Positions 1-10,832 are shown, counted from the first letter of the stretch. The stretch is DNA of 36,302 nt from an uncultured Nocardioides sp. (GCF_946885725.1 NZ_CAMPGZ010000013.1:1-36302), one strand, 5' to 3'. The notes: a model not told the origin generated them from the sequence alone. Numbers and translations are program-made.

Positions 1-91
1 GGATGAGGATGTGGTCCGGCCCGGGGGCGGGACCGGCTCGCGAGCGTGGTCGGCCGGGCCTCGTCCCGCTTCCGCCGTACGGCGAGAGAGG

Positions 92-105
92 TGAGAGCGC
101 TTCCA
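92..105. promoter_or_regulatory. LacI/CebR-like operator O1
   Basis: TGAGAGCGCTTCCA, an imperfect 14-bp palindrome around GAGCGCT. It resembles the actinobacterial CebR-type operator TGGGAGCGCTCCCA (known consensus for LacI-family regulators of beta-glucoside and cellobiose genes). Its reverse complement recurs exactly at 192–205, and the identity extends to 16 bp (90–105 against 192–207). It lies just downstream of a plausible leftward promoter, the usual place for a LacI-family repressor. The gene controlled would lie left of the window. Confidence 0.6.
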
Positions 106-121
106 CCACGATGGCGCGATC

Positions 122-150
122 AGCGTCGCACGAGTGGCAGAACGTGTCAA
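122..150 (-). promoter_or_regulatory. Leftward sigma-70-type promoter
   Basis: On the minus strand, TTGACA (150–145) is followed after 17 nt by GACGCT (127–122), which keeps the A2 and T6 of a -10 box. The predicted start near 115 puts O1 at about +10 to +24. No ATG or GTG follows on the minus strand before the window ends at base 1, so the leader would be at least 110 nt long. The rest of 1–288 holds no convincing gene. A plus-strand frame ending at the TGA at 92–94 might be the tail of an upstream gene, but I cannot support it. Confidence 0.4.
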
Positions 151-162
151 CGGTCACACTGA

Positions 163-2418
<2,256 letters not shown>

Positions 2419-2432
2419 CAGCTGACCGCGGG

Positions 2433-3791
2433 TCAGGTGCGGGACGGCTCCTCGAGCGGCTGCACCTCGGTGTCGATGCCCGGCACGCCGGTGCCACGGA
2501 TCGAGGCGCGGGCGGTCTCCGGCACGAACAGCAGGGCCACCGCGCCGATCGCGCAGGCGACCATCATCGAGAACGCCGGCACCAGTGCGTTGCCGGTGCG
2601 TTCGATGAGCGCCTCGTTGAGGTACGGCGCCGTACCGCCGAACAACGCGGTCGACACGTTGTAGGCGATCGCGAACCCGGCGAAACGCACCTGCGTGGGG
2701 AACATCGCAGGGAACGTCGCGGAGATCGTGCTCAGCTGGATGACGTAGAGCAGGCCGAGCACCGCGAATCCGACGACGGCCATCGCGAAGCTCTGCGCGA
2801 TCAGCAGGTACATCGGGATCGCGAGCACGAACAGCCCGCCCAGCGACACCCACCACATCGGCTTGCGGCCGAACCGGTCGGAGAGCCGGCCGGACAGCGG
2901 GATCACCAGCATCATGGCGAGCTGACCGAGGATGATCACGGTGAGCGACGCCTTCGACGACAGCCCGATCTTGTTCTCGAGGTAGGTCGGCATGTAGGCG
3001 AGCAGCGTGTAGTTGCAGACGTTCAGTGCCACCACGAGGCCGCCGAGCGCGAACAGCGGACGCTTGTACGTCGTCATCAGCTCGCGCAGCTCAGCGCCGA
3101 GCCCGCGCTCCTCGTCGCCCTGCTCCTCCTGAAGCTCGTTGAACACCGGGGTGTCCTCGAGCTTGCTGCGCAGGTACAGCCCCACCGCGCCGAGCGGACC
3201 GGCCACCAGGAACGGGATGCGCCAGCCCCAGTCCTCCATCGCCGAAGTGCCGACGACCAGCTCGGTGCCGAGCACGATCAGCGCACCGGTGGTGAAGCCG
3301 GCCAGCGTGCCGAACTCGAGGAAGCTGCCGAGGAAGCCGCGGCGGCGGTTCGGGGCGTACTCCGCCATGAACGTCGCGGCGCCGCCGTACTCACCGCCGG
3401 CGGAGAAGCCCTGGATCACGCGCAGGAGCACCAGCAGCACCGGCGCCCACACGCCGATCGTCGCGTGGCCGGGCAGCAGGCCGATCGCGAACGTCGCGCC
3501 CGCCATCAGCATGATCGTCGTGGCCAGCACGGCCTTGCGGCCGAGCCGGTCGCCCAGCGGGCCGAGCACGAGGCCGCCGAGCGGGCGGAACACGAACGAG
3601 ACCGCGAAGACCAGCAGCGTCGCCGCGGTGCCGGCCTCCGGGAAGAACTGTGCGGTGATGTAGCTGGCGGCGTAGGCGTAGACGCCGTAGTCGAACCACT
3701 CGGTCATGTTGCCGATGGCCGACGCACCGATAGCCCGGCGGACCGTGGTCTGCGCAGGCTGGTCGGGATCCGTTGTTGCGGAAGAGGACAT
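2433..3791 (-). CDS. MFS transporter, metabolite:H+ symporter (MHS) type
   Basis: A 452-residue inner-membrane proton symporter of the major facilitator superfamily. The N-terminal EWFDYGVYAY segment and the loop 2–3 signature GDRLGRK, repeated in weaker form as SDRFGRK in the second half, are typical of the MHS group (ProP, KgtP, ShiA relatives). These carry osmolytes or organic acids. I count about 12 hydrophobic helices. The substrate cannot be read from sequence. The start is the ATG at 3791, with AGGAG 4 nt before it; a longer frame upstream has a non-transporter N-terminus. It lies 68 bp downstream of, and co-directional with, the WYL regulator, with a palindrome between them that could be an operator. 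Confidence 0.88.
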   Translation of the reverse strand: MSSSATTDPDQPAQTTVRRAIGASAIGNMTEWFDYGVYAYAASYITAQFFPEAGTAATLLVFAVSFVFRPLGGLVLGPLGDRLGRKAVLATTIMLMAGATFAIGLLPGHATIGVWAPVLLVLLRVIQGFSAGGEYGGAATFMAEYAPNRRRGFLGSFLEFGTLAGFTTGALIVLGTELVVGTSAMEDWGWRIPFLVAGPLGAVGLYLRSKLEDTPVFNELQEEQGDEERGLGAELRELMTTYKRPLFALGGLVVALNVCNYTLLAYMPTYLENKIGLSSKASLTVIILGQLAMMLVIPLSGRLSDRFGRKPMWWVSLGGLFVLAIPMYLLIAQSFAMAVVGFAVLGLLYVIQLSTISATFPAMFPTQVRFAGFAIAYNVSTALFGGTAPYLNEALIERTGNALVPAFSMMVACAIGAVALLFVPETARASIRGTGVPGIDTEVQPLEEPSRT

Positions 3792-3845
3792 GACTCTCCT
3801 AGGTCGGGGACTCGCCTCCTGTGTGCCTACCCCCTTGCGCGCGGA

Positions 3846-3862
3846 TGACACGTGGTGTGTCA
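3846..3862. promoter_or_regulatory. Palindrome TGACAC-N5-GTGTCA before the MFS gene
   Basis: A perfect 6+6 bp inverted repeat that overlaps the stop codon of the WYL regulator gene and lies 55 bp upstream of the MFS start. Its size and spacing suit a dimeric repressor site. It could instead be a weak hairpin in a read-through transcript. The regulator is unknown. Confidence 0.35.
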
Positions 3863-4834
3863 CCCGGAGTGACAACTCGGTCGGGTGTCGCGACCGAGGC
3901 GACCGAGCCGGTCGACGAGGTCGCGGATCGCCTCGCGCAGCTCGGGCGGTTCGAGGACCGTGCCCGGCGGGTCGATCCGGGCCAGGTGGAACGCCAGCGC
4001 GTCCAGCCGCTCACCGCCCGCCACCAGCACACAGTGCTCGTCGTCCAGCGGCTCGACGGTCGCCGCGGTCGCCGGCACCTGCGCGCGCACCACGTCGGCA
4101 GGGACGTCGTAGCGGACCCGCACCTCGAGCGGGTACGGCGCCCGGCTGATCGCGCGAGCGACGTGCTCTCGCGCGTCGGGCGCCTCGCGCGGGCGGAACG
4201 TCCACGTCGTCGTCTCGACGTCGCGCATCCGGTCGAGCCGGAACGTGCGCCAGTCGTCGCGGTCGACGTCGTGGGCGAGGAGGTACCACCGGCGGCCCGT
4301 CGCGACGAGCCGGTAGGGCTCGACCGTGCGGGCCGTCTGCTCGCCGGCGTGGTCGACGTACCCGAAGCGGACGCGGTGGTGGTCGCGGCAGCCGCGGGCG
4401 AGCGTCATCAGCGTCGCCGGGTCGGCCGGCGTGGCGGTGGTATCGAGCGTCTCGGTCGCCTGCTGGACCGCGGCGACCTGGGCGCGGAGCCGGGCCGGCA
4501 GCACCTGGTCGAGCTTCGACAGCGTGCGCAGTGCCGCCTCGTCGATGCCTGCCACCGACCCGCCGGCGGCGAGGCTCAGGCAGACCGCGACCGCGACGGC
4601 CTCGTCCGGGTCGAGCAGCAGCGGCGGCAGTCCCTGGCCGGGGCCGAGCTGGTAGCCGCCGCCGACGCCCTTCGCCGACCGCACCGGGTAGCCGAGCTCG
4701 CGCAGCCGCTCGACGTCGCGCCGCACGCTGCGCACGGTGACACCGAGCCGCGCCGCAAGCTCCGGCCCCGACCAGACGGGACGCGACTGGAGCAGGCCGA
4801 GCAGCTGCAACACCCGCGCGGTGGTCTCGGCCAT
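3860..4834 (-). CDS. WYL-domain HTH transcriptional regulator
   Basis: A 324-residue YafY/DeoR-type regulator. The N-terminus is an HTH_11-like winged helix (about residues 5–60, VRSVRRDVERL recognition helix) followed by the GGGYQL wing. The C-terminal half is a WYL domain with the literal Trp183-Tyr184-Leu185 motif and a WCX-like tail. WYL domains sense small ligands or nucleic acids in known members. The ATG at 4834 is chosen over a GTG at 4852 because GAGACT stands 6 nt upstream, matching the leaderless -10 pattern used across this window. It is divergent from the DinB gene, with a perfect palindrome between them; regulators of this type commonly control an adjacent DinB or VOC gene, so autoregulation plus control of dinB is likely. 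Confidence 0.88.
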   Translation of the reverse strand: MAETTARVLQLLGLLQSRPVWSGPELAARLGVTVRSVRRDVERLRELGYPVRSAKGVGGGYQLGPGQGLPPLLLDPDEAVAVAVCLSLAAGGSVAGIDEAALRTLSKLDQVLPARLRAQVAAVQQATETLDTTATPADPATLMTLARGCRDHHRVRFGYVDHAGEQTARTVEPYRLVATGRRWYLLAHDVDRDDWRTFRLDRMRDVETTTWTFRPREAPDAREHVARAISRAPYPLEVRVRYDVPADVVRAQVPATAATVEPLDDEHCVLVAGGERLDALAFHLARIDPPGTVLEPPELREAIRDLVDRLGRLGRDTRPSCHSG

Positions 4835-4854
4835 GCCGCCAGTCTCGCGCACTC

Positions 4855-4875
4855 AGAGGACCGAACCTGTCCTCT
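4855..4875. promoter_or_regulatory. Palindromic operator in the WYL–DinB intergenic region
   Basis: AGAGGAC-N7-GTCCTCT, a perfect inverted repeat in the 61-bp divergent intergenic region. The half-site spacing is 14 bp. Its position between the regulator and its neighbour suggests the WYL protein binds here and controls both directions. That is inference from position. Confidence 0.5.
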
Positions 4876-4895
4876 TTCGATGGCAGCGTGGAGGC

Positions 4896-5459
4896 ATGAC
4901 GACGAGGACCGACCTGAACACCACGCTGCTCGACCAGCTCAGCTTCCACTGGGAGCGACAGCTGCGCCCGCGCCTGGACGGCCTGACGACCGAGGAGTAC
5001 CTCTGGGAGCCGGTGCCCGACTCCTGGAGCGTCCGGCCGCGAGGCACGAGCGACGCTCCGGTGCAGGGCGGCAGCGGCGACTTCACCATCGACTTCGCGT
5101 TCCCCGAGCCCGCGCCGGCGCCGGTGACGACGATCGCGTGGCGGCTCGGCCACATCATCGTGGGCGTGCTCGCCGTCCGCGTGAAGGACCACTTCGGCGG
5201 CCCGCCGGCCGACTACTTCTCGTGGGAGTACGCCGGCACCGCGAAGGAGGCCCTGGCCCAGCTCGACGAGCAGTACGACGCCTGGGTCGCCGGCGTGAAG
5301 AGCCTCGGTGAGGACGGTCTCTGGCAGCCGTGCGGCGAGGCCGAGGGCCCGTACGCCGACGAGCCGATGGCCACGCTCGTCCTGCACATCAACCGCGAGC
5401 TGATCCACCACGGCGCCGAGATCGCCCTGCTCCGCGACCTGTGGGCCCATCGCGCCTGA
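4896..5459 (+). CDS. DinB-superfamily protein
   Basis: A 187-residue four-helix-bundle protein of the DinB/YfiT type, probably a metal-dependent thiol S-transferase or hydrolase acting in the cytoplasm. In actinobacteria, relatives use mycothiol. Histidines in the expected places are His86 (RLGHII), His164 and His171/172 (HINRELIHHG), candidate metal ligands. The substrate is unknown. The start at 4896 is supported by CAGCGT 6 nt upstream; a GGAGG is present but only 1 nt from the ATG, too close for normal ribosome binding, which favours a leaderless message. Its stop codon directly touches a palindromic element (5460–5525) that may end transcription. Confidence 0.82.
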   Translation: MTTRTDLNTTLLDQLSFHWERQLRPRLDGLTTEEYLWEPVPDSWSVRPRGTSDAPVQGGSGDFTIDFAFPEPAPAPVTTIAWRLGHIIVGVLAVRVKDHFGGPPADYFSWEYAGTAKEALAQLDEQYDAWVAGVKSLGEDGLWQPCGEAEGPYADEPMATLVLHINRELIHHGAEIALLRDLWAHRA

Positions 5460-5525
5460 CGACAACGATTCGTCTGCGGTTTACGGGGTGATCCAGGCGG
5501 GCGGACCGCAGACGAATCGTTGTCG
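5460..5525 (+). repeat. Dispersed palindromic element, family 1, copy 1
   Basis: Perfect 21-bp inverted repeat: arms at 5460–5480 and 5505–5525, with a 24-nt loop. The arm contains ACAACGATTCGTCTGCG and the loop begins with the conserved core TTACGGGGTGA (5481–5491). It begins at the base after the DinB stop codon and ends 12 bp before the stop of the convergent small gene. It may act as a bidirectional terminator. Conservation of the loop in the other copies suggests it is also a mobile or selected unit. Confidence 0.85.
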
Positions 5526-5537
5526 GGCGCGGCGCGG

Positions 5538-5687
5538 TCAGGCCTCGGAGGAGAAGCCGGCGAGTCGCAGGTCGTCCGCGGAGCCCGGCACCGTCATCAG
5601 CGTGTCGCCGCTCCGCACGTCGAGGACGCGGTAACCCCGTCCGCCGTCGTGGACGACCGTGCGGCCGCCGCTGTCAGATGCGCGCAC
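5538..5687 (-). CDS. Small protein of unknown function, 49 residues
   Basis: A GTG-started frame (GTG at 5687–5685) encoding 49 residues and ending in TGA at 5538. I do not recognise it. Its third codon positions are almost all G or C, as in real genes here, and the composition is that of a small soluble protein: a basic, glycine-rich middle ([13 protein letters not shown]) and an acidic C-terminus (FSSEA). No signal peptide, membrane segment or cysteines are present. It is divergent from gatC, with 41 bp between start codons. No Shine-Dalgarno or clear -10 box precedes the GTG. The codon bias makes me favour a real gene, but the length leaves doubt. Confidence 0.5.
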   Translation of the reverse strand: MRASDSGGRTVVHDGGRGYRVLDVRSGDTLMTVPGSADDLRLAGFSSEA

Positions 5688-5715
5688 CCGGAAAAGGGAT
5701 GGTCGCTCGCGCAAA

Positions 5716-5721
5716 TAGGAT
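5716..5721 (+). promoter_or_regulatory. -10 box of the gatCAB operon
   Basis: TAGGAT, 7 nt before the gatC ATG. At this distance the transcript would begin at or next to the start codon, giving a leaderless message. No convincing -35 hexamer is visible at 17 ± 1 nt, which is common for actinobacterial promoters. Confidence 0.6.
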
Positions 5722-5728
5722 GGCGGGC

Positions 5729-6028
5729 ATGCCTGACATCTCCCGCGACGACGTGGCGCACCTCGCCACGCTCGCCCGGATCGACCTGTCCGACGAGGAG
5801 CTCGACCACCTCGCCCCGCAGCTCGCCGTGATCCTCGAGTCGGTCGCGTCGATCAGCGAGGTCGCGGCCGGCGACGTGCCGCCGACGTCGCACCCGCTGC
5901 CGCTGACCAATGTGTTCCGCGAGGACGTCGTCACGCCCGGCCTGACCGCCGAGCAGGCGCTGTCCGGTGCGCCGGAGGTGGAGGACCAGCGGTTCTCGGT
6001 CCCGCGGATCCTGGGAGACGAGCAGTGA
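5729..6028 (+). CDS. gatC: Asp-tRNA(Asn)/Glu-tRNA(Gln) amidotransferase subunit C
   Basis: The 99-residue GatC subunit, a small belt-like protein that stabilises the GatA–GatB complex. The complex amidates misacylated Glu-tRNA(Gln) and/or Asp-tRNA(Asn). The sequence has the typical start ([17 protein letters not shown]), two amphipathic helices, and the [16 protein letters not shown] segment that wraps around GatA. Start fixed by family length and by TAGGAT 7 nt upstream. It is the first gene of gatCAB; its stop overlaps the gatA GTG by 4 nt, so translation is coupled. Confidence 0.96.
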   Translation: MPDISRDDVAHLATLARIDLSDEELDHLAPQLAVILESVASISEVAAGDVPPTSHPLPLTNVFREDVVTPGLTAEQALSGAPEVEDQRFSVPRILGDEQ

Positions 6029-7557
6029 CCGCCGTGACGAGCTGGACGCACCGCACCGCCGCGGAGCTCGCCGACGCGCTGGCCAACGGCGAGACCTCGT
6101 CGGTCGAGCTGACCAACGCGCACCTGCGCATGATCGAGCTGGTCGACGGTGCCGTGCACGCCTACCTCCACGTCGACGCCGAGGGCGCGCTCGCCCAGGC
6201 CGAGGCGTCCGACGCCCGCCGCGCCGCGGGCAACGCGGCCTCCCGCCTCGACGGCGTGCCGATCGCGGTCAAGGACGTGCTCACCACCGAGGGCATGCCG
6301 ACGACCTGCGGGTCGCGCATCCTCGAGGGCTGGGTGCCGCCGTACGACGCCACCGTCGTCGACCGGCTGCGCCGCGCCGGCCTGCCGATCCTCGGCAAGA
6401 CCAACATGGACGAGTTCGCGATGGGCTCGTCGACCGAGCACTCCGCCTACGGCCCGACGCACAACCCGTGGGACCTCGACCGGATCCCGGGCGGCTCGGG
6501 CGGTGGCTCCGCCGCGGCGGTCGCGTCCTACCAGGCCCCGCTCGCGCTCGGCACCGACACCGGCGGCTCGATCCGCCAGCCCGGCGCCGTCACCGGCACG
6601 GTCGGCGTGAAGCCGACGTACGGCGGTGTCTCCCGCTACGGCCTCGTCGCGCTGGCCAACTCCCTCGACCAGGTCGGCCCGGTCACTCGCACGGTGCTCG
6701 ACGCGGCGCTGCTGCACGAGCTGATCGGCGGCCACGACCCGCGCGACTCCACCTCGATCGACCAGCCGGTGCCCGACGTGGTCGCGGCTGCCCAGCAGGG
6801 CGCGAGCGGCGACATGAGCGGCGTCAAGATCGGTGTCGTCAAGGAACTGTCCGGCGAGGGCTACCAGCCCGGCGTGCTCGCTCGCTTCGAGGAGTCCGTC
6901 GAGCTGCTGGTCAAGGCCGGCGCCGAGGTCGTCGAGGTGTCCTGCCCGACGTTCGTGCACGCGCTGGCGACCTACTACCTGATCCTCCCGGCCGAGGCGT
7001 CGTCGAACCTCGCGAAGTTCGACGCGATGCGCTACGGCCTGCGGGTCTACCCCGAGGGCGTCGAGGCCCCGAGCGCCGAGGAGGTCATGCGGGCGACGCG
7101 CGACAAGGGCTTCGGCGACGAGGTCAAGCGCCGCATCATCCTCGGCACCTACGCCCTCTCGAGCGGCTACTACGACGCCTACTACGGGCAGGCGCAGAAG
7201 GTCCGGACACTGATCAGCCGCGACTTCCAGGCGGCGTTCGAGAAGGCCGACGTGCTGGTCTCGCCGACCGCACCGACGACGGCGTTCAAGCTCGGCGAGA
7301 AGGTCGACGACCCGCTGGCGATGTACCTCAACGACCTGGCGACGATCCCGGCCAACCTCGCCGGCATCCCGGGCATCTCGGTGCCGAGCGGCCTCGCCGA
7401 CGAGGACGACCTCCCGGCGGGCTTCCAGGTGCTCGCGCCCGCGCTCGCGGACGACCGCGTCTACCGCGTGGGTGCCGCGCTCGAGAAGCTGCTCGCCGAC
7501 CAGTGGGGCGGTCCGCTGCTCGCGCAGGCGCCGACCCTGAACGGAGCCCCCCAGTGA
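6025..7557 (+). CDS. gatA: Asp-tRNA(Asn)/Glu-tRNA(Gln) amidotransferase subunit A
   Basis: A 510-residue glutaminase subunit of the amidase-signature family that releases ammonia from glutamine for use by GatB. The Ser–cisSer–Lys triad is visible as Lys83 (IAVKD), Ser158 (PGGSGGGS) and Ser182 ([10 protein letters not shown]). This is the same spacing as Lys79/Ser154/Ser178 of the Staphylococcus aureus enzyme. The usual GGSSGGS loop reads GGSGGGS here: the residue after the cis-Ser is Gly instead of Ser, and the catalytic Ser is kept. It starts at a GTG inside the gatC stop (GTGA overlap) and ends in a second GTGA overlap with gatB, so the three subunits are translationally coupled. Confidence 0.97.
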   Translation: MTAVTSWTHRTAAELADALANGETSSVELTNAHLRMIELVDGAVHAYLHVDAEGALAQAEASDARRAAGNAASRLDGVPIAVKDVLTTEGMPTTCGSRILEGWVPPYDATVVDRLRRAGLPILGKTNMDEFAMGSSTEHSAYGPTHNPWDLDRIPGGSGGGSAAAVASYQAPLALGTDTGGSIRQPGAVTGTVGVKPTYGGVSRYGLVALANSLDQVGPVTRTVLDAALLHELIGGHDPRDSTSIDQPVPDVVAAAQQGASGDMSGVKIGVVKELSGEGYQPGVLARFEESVELLVKAGAEVVEVSCPTFVHALATYYLILPAEASSNLAKFDAMRYGLRVYPEGVEAPSAEEVMRATRDKGFGDEVKRRIILGTYALSSGYYDAYYGQAQKVRTLISRDFQAAFEKADVLVSPTAPTTAFKLGEKVDDPLAMYLNDLATIPANLAGIPGISVPSGLADEDDLPAGFQVLAPALADDRVYRVGAALEKLLADQWGGPLLAQAPTLNGAPQ

Positions 7558-9053
7558 CGATGACCGAGAACCTGCTGTCGTACGACGAGGCGCTGGCGGC
7601 GTACGACCCCGCCCTCGGCCTCGAGGTGCACGTCGAGCTCAACACCAACTCGAAGATGTTCTGCGGCTGCCCGACCGCGTTCGGCGCCGAGCCCAACACC
7701 CAGGTCTGCCCGGTCTGCCTCGGCCTGCCCGGCGCCATGCCGGTCGTGAACGGCAAGGCGGTCGAGTCGGCGATCCGCATCGGCCTCGCGCTGAACTGCA
7801 ACATCGCGGAGTGGTGCCGGTTCGCGCGGAAGAACTACTTCTACCCGGACATGCCGAAGAACTTCCAGACGTCTCAGTACGACGAGCCGATCTGCTTCGA
7901 CGGCTGGATGGACGTCGACGTGGACGGCGAGACCTTCCGTGTCGAGATCGAGCGCGCGCACATGGAGGAGGACACCGGCAAGTCGACCCACGTGGGTGGC
8001 TCGACCGGTCGCATCCACGGCGCCGACCACTCGCTGGTCGACTACAACCGGGCCGGGATCCCGCTGATCGAGATCGTCACCAAGCCGATCCTCGGCGCGG
8101 GGGAGAAGGCTCCGACGGTGGCGCGCGCGTACGTCACCCAGCTGCGCGAGCTGATGGTCGCGCTCGGCGTCTCCGAGGCCCGGATGGACCAGGGCCAGCT
8201 GCGCGCCGACGTGAACCTCTCGCTGGCGCCGAAGGGCTCCGGCACGCTCGGCACCCGGTCGGAGACCAAGAACGTCAACTCGTTCCGCTCCGTCGAGCGC
8301 GCCGTGCGCTTCGAGATCCAGCGGCACGCGGCGATCCTCGCCGGCGGCGGGAAGGTCGTGCAGGAGACCCGGCACTGGCACGAGGACACCGGCATCACCA
8401 CGCCGGGGCGCGAGAAGTCCGACGCCGAGGACTACCGCTACTTCCCCGAGCCCGACCTGGTCCCGATCGCGCCGTCGCGGGAGTGGGTCGAGGAGCTGCG
8501 CGCGACGTTGCCCGAGAACCCCACCGCCAAGCGCGCCCGACTGCAGAAGGAGTGGGGCTTCTCCGACCTCGAGATGCGCGACACCGTGGGGGCCGGCGCG
8601 CTCGGCCTGGTCGAGGAGACCGTCGCCGCCGGCGCCTCACCGCAGGCCGCCCGCAAGTGGTGGCTGTCCGAGCTGGCCCGACGCGCCAACGACGCCGGCG
8701 TCGACCTGGTCGACCTCGGCGTCACCCCGGCGCAGGTCGCCGCCGTCCAGGCGCTGGTCGACGCGGGCACCGTCAACGACAAGCTCGCCCGCCAGGTCTT
8801 CGACGGCCTGCTCGCCGGCGAGGGCACGCCCGAGGAGATCGTCGAGAAGCGTGGCCTCGCGATCGTCTCCGACGACGGCGCGCTGTCGGCGGCTGTCGAC
8901 AACGCGATCGCCGCCAACCCCGACGTCGCGGACAAGATCCGCGACGGCAAGGTGGCGGCGGCGGGCGCGCTGATCGGTGCGGTGATGAAGGAGATGCGCG
9001 GTCAGGCGGACGCGGCGCGGGTGCGCGAGCTGATCCTCGAGAAGCTCAGCTGA
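7554..9053 (+). CDS. gatB: Asp-tRNA(Asn)/Glu-tRNA(Gln) amidotransferase subunit B
   Basis: A 499-residue GatB subunit, which phosphorylates the misacylated aminoacyl-tRNA and transfers ammonia to it. It has the GLEVHVEL start of the cradle domain, the zinc site cysteines (CGC and VCPVC in the first 60 residues), and C-terminal helical and YqeY-like tail domains for tRNA recognition. I chose the GTG at 7554 over the ATG at 7560. The GTG overlaps the gatA stop (GTGA) and has GGAG 7 nt before it, while the ATG would be 13 nt away; the two differ by two residues. It is the last gene of the operon and converges on the next minus-strand gene with 18 bp between them. Confidence 0.97.
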   Translation: MTMTENLLSYDEALAAYDPALGLEVHVELNTNSKMFCGCPTAFGAEPNTQVCPVCLGLPGAMPVVNGKAVESAIRIGLALNCNIAEWCRFARKNYFYPDMPKNFQTSQYDEPICFDGWMDVDVDGETFRVEIERAHMEEDTGKSTHVGGSTGRIHGADHSLVDYNRAGIPLIEIVTKPILGAGEKAPTVARAYVTQLRELMVALGVSEARMDQGQLRADVNLSLAPKGSGTLGTRSETKNVNSFRSVERAVRFEIQRHAAILAGGGKVVQETRHWHEDTGITTPGREKSDAEDYRYFPEPDLVPIAPSREWVEELRATLPENPTAKRARLQKEWGFSDLEMRDTVGAGALGLVEETVAAGASPQAARKWWLSELARRANDAGVDLVDLGVTPAQVAAVQALVDAGTVNDKLARQVFDGLLAGEGTPEEIVEKRGLAIVSDDGALSAAVDNAIAANPDVADKIRDGKVAAAGALIGAVMKEMRGQADAARVRELILEKLS

Positions 9054-9071
9054 CGCACCCGCCGGCCGGGG

Positions 9072-10181
9072 TCACTTCACGGTGAAGGTCTTGGTGTCCT
9101 CGAACGGCTCGGGGCCCTCGCCCATCGACATGTCCTCGTCGAACACCCGCAGGGTGAACTCGCCCGGGGGCTCGTCGTCCGGCAGGTCGACGGTGAACTC
9201 GTAGGGCGACATCGCGCAGCACTCCTTGGTCATCACCGGCTTGCCGGTGCTCTGCTGCGAGACGACGACCGGTCCGTCGAGTCCGCCCCGGTGCAGCTCC
9301 CACACGACGTTGGCCTCGAAGAACGCGCCGACACCGCGGACCGTGAAGCCGTCCTCGACGGTGGCGCCCTCGCCCGGGTCGATGATCCAGACCTGCGCGA
9401 GCGTGTCCGTCTCGGGGCCGCGGGCCAGGGGCTCCGCGGTCGGCACGCCCAGGATCGCGTCCGTCGGCTTGCCGTCGAGGCGGAGCGCCACCGGGGCGGT
9501 CGTCTGGGTCGCGGCCTGGGCCGTCCAGACGAGCTGCTGGACGGCCATCTCGGCCTCGGCCTCGGTCATGCCGGCCGGCCGGTCGTGGGGCACGCCGGTC
9601 AGGTTCAGGCCGATCTGCCCGTCCTCGCCGATCCCGTCGAAGCTCGCGTCGACCTCGGTGCCTCCCGGCCACGGGGTGCGGTAGTCGGGGTCGTCGGGGG
9701 TGCGGCTGACCGCCTCGGTCACGGCCTGGTTGAGCGGGTCGGCGCCCGTGCCGGGGTGGAACTCGCGGAAGAGCCGAGGGCCGTGGCCGGTGTCGCCGAC
9801 GTAGTAGACCGGCACCGCGCCTTCGGTGGCCTGGGGCGGTTTCGTCACGTCGCCGCTCCCGTCGGGCTCGTCGGAGGAGTCCATCGACTCGTCCGGCGAC
9901 TCCGTAGGGGACTCCGCCGCGCTCGGCGTGTCCGCCGGCCCCGCGGCCGGGTCGTCGCCGCCGCTGACCATCGCGACGACGGTGATCGTGGCGGCGGTGG
10001 CGAGCACCGCTGCCGCCGTACCGAGGAACCAGGAACGAGAAGTGGACACGTTGCTCCCCCTGCTGGTGCGGGACCGGATGGCGTCGAGGCCGTCGTGCGG
10101 GTGCACGTCGGCGGTGGCTTCGTCGAGCAGCGCGCGGAGGCGGTCCCGCTCGCCGGGCGTGAGGTCGGGGCCGGGACTCAT
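9072..10181 (-). CDS. Membrane-anchored GerMN/Gmad2-domain protein, partner of the sigma factor
   Basis: A 369-residue protein with a short cytoplasmic N-terminus (about 1–48, basic, helical), one membrane helix (about 50–74), a Ser/Pro/Asp-rich linker, a GerMN-type domain (about 110–235, PVYYVGDTGHGPRLFREF) and a C-terminal immunoglobulin-like Gmad2 domain (about 265–368, VRGVGAFFEANVVWELHRGG). GerMN and Gmad2 domains sit outside the membrane in known proteins; their ligand is unclear. Its ATG overlaps the sigma-factor stop (ATGA), so the two are co-translated. This layout suggests an anti-sigma or sensor role with the cytoplasmic tail touching the sigma factor. That role is inference: no recognised anti-sigma or ZAS zinc motif is present. 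Confidence 0.75.
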   Translation of the reverse strand: MSPGPDLTPGERDRLRALLDEATADVHPHDGLDAIRSRTSRGSNVSTSRSWFLGTAAAVLATAATITVVAMVSGGDDPAAGPADTPSAAESPTESPDESMDSSDEPDGSGDVTKPPQATEGAVPVYYVGDTGHGPRLFREFHPGTGADPLNQAVTEAVSRTPDDPDYRTPWPGGTEVDASFDGIGEDGQIGLNLTGVPHDRPAGMTEAEAEMAVQQLVWTAQAATQTTAPVALRLDGKPTDAILGVPTAEPLARGPETDTLAQVWIIDPGEGATVEDGFTVRGVGAFFEANVVWELHRGGLDGPVVVSQQSTGKPVMTKECCAMSPYEFTVDLPDDEPPGEFTLRVFDEDMSMGEGPEPFEDTKTFTVK

Positions 10182-10732
10182 GGCAGGTCCTCTCGGTCGT
10201 GGAGGAGGGGGCCGAGCGTGGTGCGCAGCGCGGCGGCCGCGCGGGAGGCGTGGCTCTTCACCGCGCCGTTGCTGATGCCGAGCGCCTCGGCGATCTGGGA
10301 CTCGGACAGGTCGAGGTAGTAGCGCAGCGCCACGACCTCGCGCTGTCGTTGGGGGAGGGCGCGGAGCGCCTCGAGCACGTGGGTACGGCGTTCCGCCTCC
10401 ACCGTGTCCTCGTCCGCGCCGGGCCGGGGTGGCGCCGGCTCCGGGACGTGCCGCGCGGCGACGACCCGGCGACGCAGCACCGAGCGGGAGCGGTTGACGA
10501 CCACCTGGCGGATGTAGGCCAGCGCCTTGTCCGGGTCGCGCAGGGAGCGCCACCGGCCGTGCATGGCGACGAACGCGTCCTGCACGACCTCCTCGGCGGT
10601 CTCGGGGTCCCGTACGAGCAGCACCGACATGCGGACCAGCTGGCGGTAGTGCACGGCGTACAGCCGCTCGACCGCGTCGTCCGCGTCCCACGCACGCGCG
10701 TCGGCACGGTCCGCCGCGTCGGGGCCGGACAT
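10178..10732 (-). CDS. RNA polymerase sigma factor, SigE family (ECF)
   Basis: A 184-residue ECF sigma factor. Region 2 spans about 15–85 (VERLYAVHYRQLVRMSVLLV, AEEVVQDAFVAMHGRW) and region 4 about 125–180 (LPQRQREVVALRYYLDLSESQIAEALGIS, NGAVKSHASRAA). The short acidic N-terminus and the RQLVRM start of region 2 are those of the actinobacterial SigE-type group. It directs RNA polymerase to its own regulon; targets are not visible here. The ATG at 10732 has a G-rich ribosome site (GGGGGTGAC) just before it. An upstream in-frame start would add 30 residues without similarity to sigma factors. Coupled to the downstream membrane protein and divergent from the HIT gene. Confidence 0.93.
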   Translation of the reverse strand: MSGPDAADRADARAWDADDAVERLYAVHYRQLVRMSVLLVRDPETAEEVVQDAFVAMHGRWRSLRDPDKALAYIRQVVVNRSRSVLRRRVVAARHVPEPAPPRPGADEDTVEAERRTHVLEALRALPQRQREVVALRYYLDLSESQIAEALGISNGAVKSHASRAAAALRTTLGPLLHDREDLP

Positions 10733-10832
10733 GTCACCCCCCGGTCGGGGTCGCAGGAGCAGGGCGTGCCTCACGGTAGTTCCACGCGCACCCCCGGGAT
10801 CCGGTTGACACACCCCCGCCACTGATTCTGCT

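Noticed and set aside
1..94. C-terminal end of an upstream plus-strand gene
   Set aside because: The frame ending at 92–94 has mixed third positions and no recognisable residues, and it overlaps operator O1.
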